A stretch of 64,000 nt of DNA. Source: Henningerozyma blattae CBS 6284 (Eukaryota > Ascomycota > Saccharomycetes > Saccharomycetales > Saccharomycetaceae). Every line of letters starts with the position of its first letter. Within the stretch, counting starts at the first letter, position 1. The notes beneath the pieces were generated by a model. The model ran no database searches and had not been told where the DNA came from. It was given only the letters and a program-made list of their open reading frames with translations. This document shows, in pieces, positions 60,279 through 64,000 of this stretch. Location: positions 1,736,001-1,800,000 of the forward strand of contig NC_020185.1 in assembly GCF_000315915.1 (NCBI RefSeq). Direction: 5' to 3'. The position numbers and the translations under genes were made by a program.

Positions 60279-60311
60279 AAAATATTCTGAAGATCCAAAT
60301 TTTAATAATCT

Positions 60312-60317
60312 GATGAG
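60312..60317 (+). promoter_or_regulatory. PAC-like core GATGAG before POL5
   Basis: CTGATGAGC includes the PAC core used by ribosome-biogenesis genes and lies about 110 bp upstream of POL5. The match is short, so the support is moderate. Confidence 0.4.
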
Positions 60318-60425
60318 CAGTGACAAAAAGCACATAATGGAATGTATAATTTCTCTCGAAAAGGCGGATATTTTATTACAAGTAGTTGAAAATAATCAAG
60401 ACTAGTTAAGTAATTACCTGGAGAT

Positions 60426-63400
60426 ATGCAGGTAGTAAACCGAGATGTATTCTACAGACTGGCTTCGGATCTGGAAGAAGAGAGACTTCAATCGGTTGTA
60501 TTGTTAGTAAAAGAATTAGATGAACTAAAGGCAAACAATTCCGATGAAAATAGAGAACTAGTAGTGAAAGAGTGGAATTATGTGGTTAATAGACTAATAA
60601 ATGGTCTTGCATCTAACAGGAAGGGTGCTCGTTTAGGCTTTTCCTTATGCTTGACCGAAGTATTAAATTTGGCTCTTTCACAAAAGTGGAAAAATATATT
60701 ACCTCCTAATTTGACAGATATTTCTTCATTTCTTCACCTAATCTCAGATACACTATCTATTCCATCTTCAAAACAGGGAGAGCCCAGGAAATTGTTAAAG
60801 GGTAAAGACGAAAGAGGCTTGCTATTTGGAAAATTATTTGCTCTTCAATCTCTGTTAAATGATCCAATATTTGGAAAAATTTTCAATAAAGATAACAAAG
60901 CTATTCTTTTTGAATTTATTTACGAATTAATTGCTTTATCGAACTTGAAAAACTGGATCAAAGAGCCAACTCTTTTCACTTTGTTTAACTTTATTCAAAA
61001 AATTATCGAATTTTTAGATCGCAGTGACATAGTACAATTATTAAATATTTTGGCTTCAAATAACTTAACTTTAACTAATGAAGGCCTATCAATTTATATA
61101 TATTTGATTTATACAAATCCACATATTTCACCTGAAGATATTCAAATCGATAATAATAATAATAATACATGGAAGAATAATGATCCTTTCTTAAAGAGCA
61201 ATATAGTATTGCTTTCAAAAGTTCTATTGAATACCTCTGCTGCATCTCAATCAGAAAAACATACAAGTAATGCTAACTGGACTCCAAGATTGCATTATGT
61301 CTGGGATGTTATTTTACCTATTTTGTTAAATCCTAAATCTTCCGATAAATTATTAAATAAAAACGGTAATAAAAGAAGAAAGGTTTCAAGAGATCGTATA
61401 AAGTTTAACGAATTTTGGAGACAAGTTATTGATGAATCATTTTTTAATGAAAAAGCCTCTCATGAACGAAAATATTTAGGTTTCTTAATCATTCAAAAGA
61501 CTTTTCCTTTACTTAATACTGCGAATGACATTGAGTCCATTTTCACCTCAAATCTAATCAGGTCAATTATTAATCAAATGAACGATTCTAAAAGGTATTT
61601 GAATAAAATATCACACAAAACGATTGATCAAATAGTTAGTCAATGCCAATCGAATTCAGAATTAAGATTAATTCCTGTATTAAATGGTTTTCTTTTCAAA
61701 GAAGAAAATTCTAGTTCTATTAATTTTGATAAATTAACAAAAACTAAGACAATTTCTAGGCTAATTAATTTACAAGATCTATCTACGGACACTCTTTCAA
61801 AATTATTTTTTCTTTTTACTTCTAAACTTGATTCATTTACTACCACAACTGAATTACAATTTTTATTAGATTCTATTTTACATATTATAAGATCTCATAA
61901 ATCACAAATTATAGTTTCACATAAATTTTTGGATCCAGTTTTAGAACCAATAATATTGTTAACATTTTTTAAAGAAACTGCCGACGTTTCAATTTCTAAT
62001 ATTCTAAAAGATCGTTTGATTTCCATATTAAATGATCTTACGACAGTTGGTGAAAATTCTTCAAGTATACAATATTTAACACTTAATTTGATTGTTAATT
62101 TAAATGAGGATCCTAAAAATGTTTTGAATTTTAAATTCGACGACAGCTTGTTAGAAGTTAAAGATAGTGCCATAACTACTCTGAAGCGTGCAATCGAACA
62201 TTCCAAGAGAGATTCAAGATTAAAATCTTTAGTGTCATTATTATCATTATCAGTAATTCAATTATATTTGGCAGATATTGACTCAATTGCAACAATTCAA
62301 GACTTATGTGATTTTTATGACCGTTATAAATCAAATACCATAATGAAAAATGACAAAAACCGGCCATCTTTAGGAATTATTGAAATCTTATTGGCATTAT
62401 TTGCCCAAAAAAAATCAATTTTAAAAAAATTAGGGTTAGCCATGTGGGAAAGTTTCATTGATTTAATTGAGTTGAATGAATTTGATGAAATATTTGATGT
62501 TTTATTAACAAGAGAAAATAAGGAAGGGTTTGCTAGATTATTTGAAGGTGATGATGAATATGAAGAAATCGACTCTCATGATGATGAGGAAAAGGATGAA
62601 GATAAGAATATAGACGATATTAGTACAGAAAATAGTGATGATGACAATAGTAGTGATGAAGAGAATGATAGTATCGTTGAATCTAATGATGATATAAACA
62701 GAATTGACAAAGAAGCTACAAGTGCTCTTGCAAAGGCTTTGAAACTACCTGATAATATCATTAATGATAAGGGTGAAGTAGATCTTGGTAAATTAGAAGA
62801 TATTTCTGATAATGAAGTTCATTTCTCTTCTTCTGATGACGATGCTGATATGTCTGATGAATCAATGGATGATGAACAAATGATGGAACTCGATGGGCAA
62901 TTGTCACAAATTTTCTCTCGCAGAAAAGAAGCTCTTTCAAATATACAGACTGGCAATAAAAGAAAGTTGGATGTCAAGGAATCTCGTGAAAATGTGATTG
63001 CCTTTAAACATCGTATTGTAGATATGATAGAAGTTTATTTAAAGCATATTGAAATTATTACAAAATCAAGTGAAAATATTGAGAGAACTTACTTTAATAA
63101 AATTTTGAATTCCATTCCTTTAATTATTAAATCGTTATTGCTATGCATCCAACAAACATTGGACAGAAATCTTGCAGAAAAGATTTCTAAATTATTAAAA
63201 AACAAATTATTCAAAATCAAGCTTGTTGAATTTAAAGATTGTGGGGATTTGACTTCAGAAAATATATTGGAATGGATATCTACATTGCACACTGAGTGTA
63301 TTCTGGTTAAAAAATCTGGCCAATATCAACCGCTGTACTTCAAATTATGCTCTGGCTCATCTTTATTCTACTGTAGAATATTTGCAGAAACATCAACAAA

Positions 63401-63551
63401 CGCGGATCTATATGATTCGCTGATTGATTTATACGGTCAAACTACTAAGACTTGGTTCAAAAACTCAGAAATGAAAATTCCTACAACCATATTTTCTGAC
63501 TTCCACAACTGGCTATCATCAAAGCGGAGTGTTACCACTTCCAGCAAGTAA
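60426..63551 (+). CDS. POL5: Nucleolar rDNA-associated protein Pol5
   Basis: An essential nucleolar protein of the Mybbp1A family, needed for rRNA production and 60S maturation. It was once described as the fifth DNA polymerase because of B-family-like motifs. 1041 residues (1022 in S. cerevisiae). It is mostly helical repeats. The N-terminus NRDVFYRLASDLEEERLQSV and GLASNRKGARLGFSLCLTEVL are family hallmarks. An acidic block at about 705-760 and a second at about 790-825 (SSSDDDADMSDESMDDEQMM) are typical. It ends FSDFHNWLSSKR. In S. cerevisiae POL5 is next to HAT2; here the two are about 30 kb apart. Confidence 0.95.
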   Translation: MQVVNRDVFYRLASDLEEERLQSVVLLVKELDELKANNSDENRELVVKEWNYVVNRLINGLASNRKGARLGFSLCLTEVLNLALSQKWKNILPPNLTDISSFLHLISDTLSIPSSKQGEPRKLLKGKDERGLLFGKLFALQSLLNDPIFGKIFNKDNKAILFEFIYELIALSNLKNWIKEPTLFTLFNFIQKIIEFLDRSDIVQLLNILASNNLTLTNEGLSIYIYLIYTNPHISPEDIQIDNNNNNTWKNNDPFLKSNIVLLSKVLLNTSAASQSEKHTSNANWTPRLHYVWDVILPILLNPKSSDKLLNKNGNKRRKVSRDRIKFNEFWRQVIDESFFNEKASHERKYLGFLIIQKTFPLLNTANDIESIFTSNLIRSIINQMNDSKRYLNKISHKTIDQIVSQCQSNSELRLIPVLNGFLFKEENSSSINFDKLTKTKTISRLINLQDLSTDTLSKLFFLFTSKLDSFTTTTELQFLLDSILHIIRSHKSQIIVSHKFLDPVLEPIILLTFFKETADVSISNILKDRLISILNDLTTVGENSSSIQYLTLNLIVNLNEDPKNVLNFKFDDSLLEVKDSAITTLKRAIEHSKRDSRLKSLVSLLSLSVIQLYLADIDSIATIQDLCDFYDRYKSNTIMKNDKNRPSLGIIEILLALFAQKKSILKKLGLAMWESFIDLIELNEFDEIFDVLLTRENKEGFARLFEGDDEYEEIDSHDDEEKDEDKNIDDISTENSDDDNSSDEENDSIVESNDDINRIDKEATSALAKALKLPDNIINDKGEVDLGKLEDISDNEVHFSSSDDDADMSDESMDDEQMMELDGQLSQIFSRRKEALSNIQTGNKRKLDVKESRENVIAFKHRIVDMIEVYLKHIEIITKSSENIERTYFNKILNSIPLIIKSLLLCIQQTLDRNLAEKISKLLKNKLFKIKLVEFKDCGDLTSENILEWISTLHTECILVKKSGQYQPLYFKLCSGSSLFYCRIFAETSTNADLYDSLIDLYGQTTKTWFKNSEMKIPTTIFSDFHNWLSSKRSVTTSSK

Positions 63552-64000
63552 GATAATCCCTATTAACTGAACCACGCATTTAATTTCCACTAATATACAG
63601 TTTCACATTGGTTTGGCTTGCAAGCCCACAAAATTGACGTTAATGCGAATATTATTCATACTGCTCGTATGAACATTGGATTTTATAGTATCTATAAATG
63701 GCTTTATTTGCCTATATTCGGCTATGTACATTATTTTTAATCCCAATTATAAACTAAATTCTTTTAACTAGCTATGTATATTGTTGATAGAATTCCCCAC
63801 TCCCTCTTAATGGTTTAGCTTAAAGTAAAATTTCTAAGATTATAGATTTTCTCTATTTAGAAATGTAATGTTTTGATTTCCATACATTTAGTTTTTTCCC
63901 TGATCTTTTTCCCCGAATAGGAAGTTTTCAACATTCTCGTATGGAACATCAAATCATTAATACTACAAGAGGGGAGAATAAACGAGTAATTAAAGGGTCT
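63552..64000. other. POL5 downstream region to window end
   Basis: AT-rich 3' flank. No gene, tRNA or repeat recognised before the window ends. Confidence 0.55.

Larger units (their letters stand above)
60069..60425. other. Shared ATP15-POL5 divergent promoter
   Basis: 357 bp containing a Reb1-type site at its middle and a PAC-like GATGAG nearer POL5. Confidence 0.6.

Overview
This window is nuclear DNA of an AT-rich budding yeast of the family Saccharomycetaceae. The evidence is a set of close orthologs of Saccharomyces cerevisiae genes (DIP5, DIM1, ACM1, KAR9, HAT2, FUM1, SMT3, GIN4, PHO80, RRP6, YPT7, MDL2, ATP15, POL5), eukaryotic tRNA genes with B boxes, solo LTRs with 5-bp target duplications, and a candidate point centromere. 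The genus cannot be fixed from the sequence alone. Mixed synteny suggests, but does not prove, a lineage descended from the whole-genome duplication.

Layout. About 0-0.5 kb: LTR remnants. 1.6-23.2 kb: DIP5, a frameshifted Zn2Cys6 regulator behind a GC-rich promoter island, DIM1, ACM1 and KAR9. Four of these run on the minus strand in the order of the S. cerevisiae YPL265W-YPL269W block, but PLC1 is missing. Gene-free stretches of 2.7 and 5 kb separate them. 24.9-28.4 kb: relics of a Ty3/gypsy-type pol and a Gag-like frame, LTRs and tRNA-Arg(UCU). 29.7-30.9 kb: HAT2. 32.4-34.1 kb: nested LTRs, then tRNA-Leu(UAA), an LTR and tRNA-Ser(AGA), then a run of 20 Ns (34171-34190). 34.5-44.3 kb: FUM1, SMT3 and GIN4. 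46.9-52.4 kb: PHO80, a predicted point centromere at about 48.39-48.60 kb, RRP6 and YPT7. 53.4-56.4 kb: a second LTR and tRNA cluster with tRNA-Ile(AAU). 57-63.6 kb: MDL2, ATP15 and POL5.

How the genes relate. They are mostly housekeeping genes with no shared pathway. Several are cell-cycle or chromosome functions (ACM1, KAR9, GIN4, HAT2, SMT3), and four of their upstream regions carry MCB or SCB-type boxes. DIM1 and POL5 act in ribosome biogenesis; DIM1 has a PAC plus RRPE promoter and POL5 a PAC core. FUM1, MDL2 and ATP15 are mitochondrial.

The most interesting structures are the predicted centromere between PHO80 and RRP6, in the position of CEN15; an LTR lying exactly between two divergent tRNA genes, without a target duplication, at a synteny break; an LTR insertion at the 3' end of tRNA-Leu whose altered end supplies a new T6 terminator; and a pair of nearly identical 452-bp LTR-like elements flanking the centromeric block.
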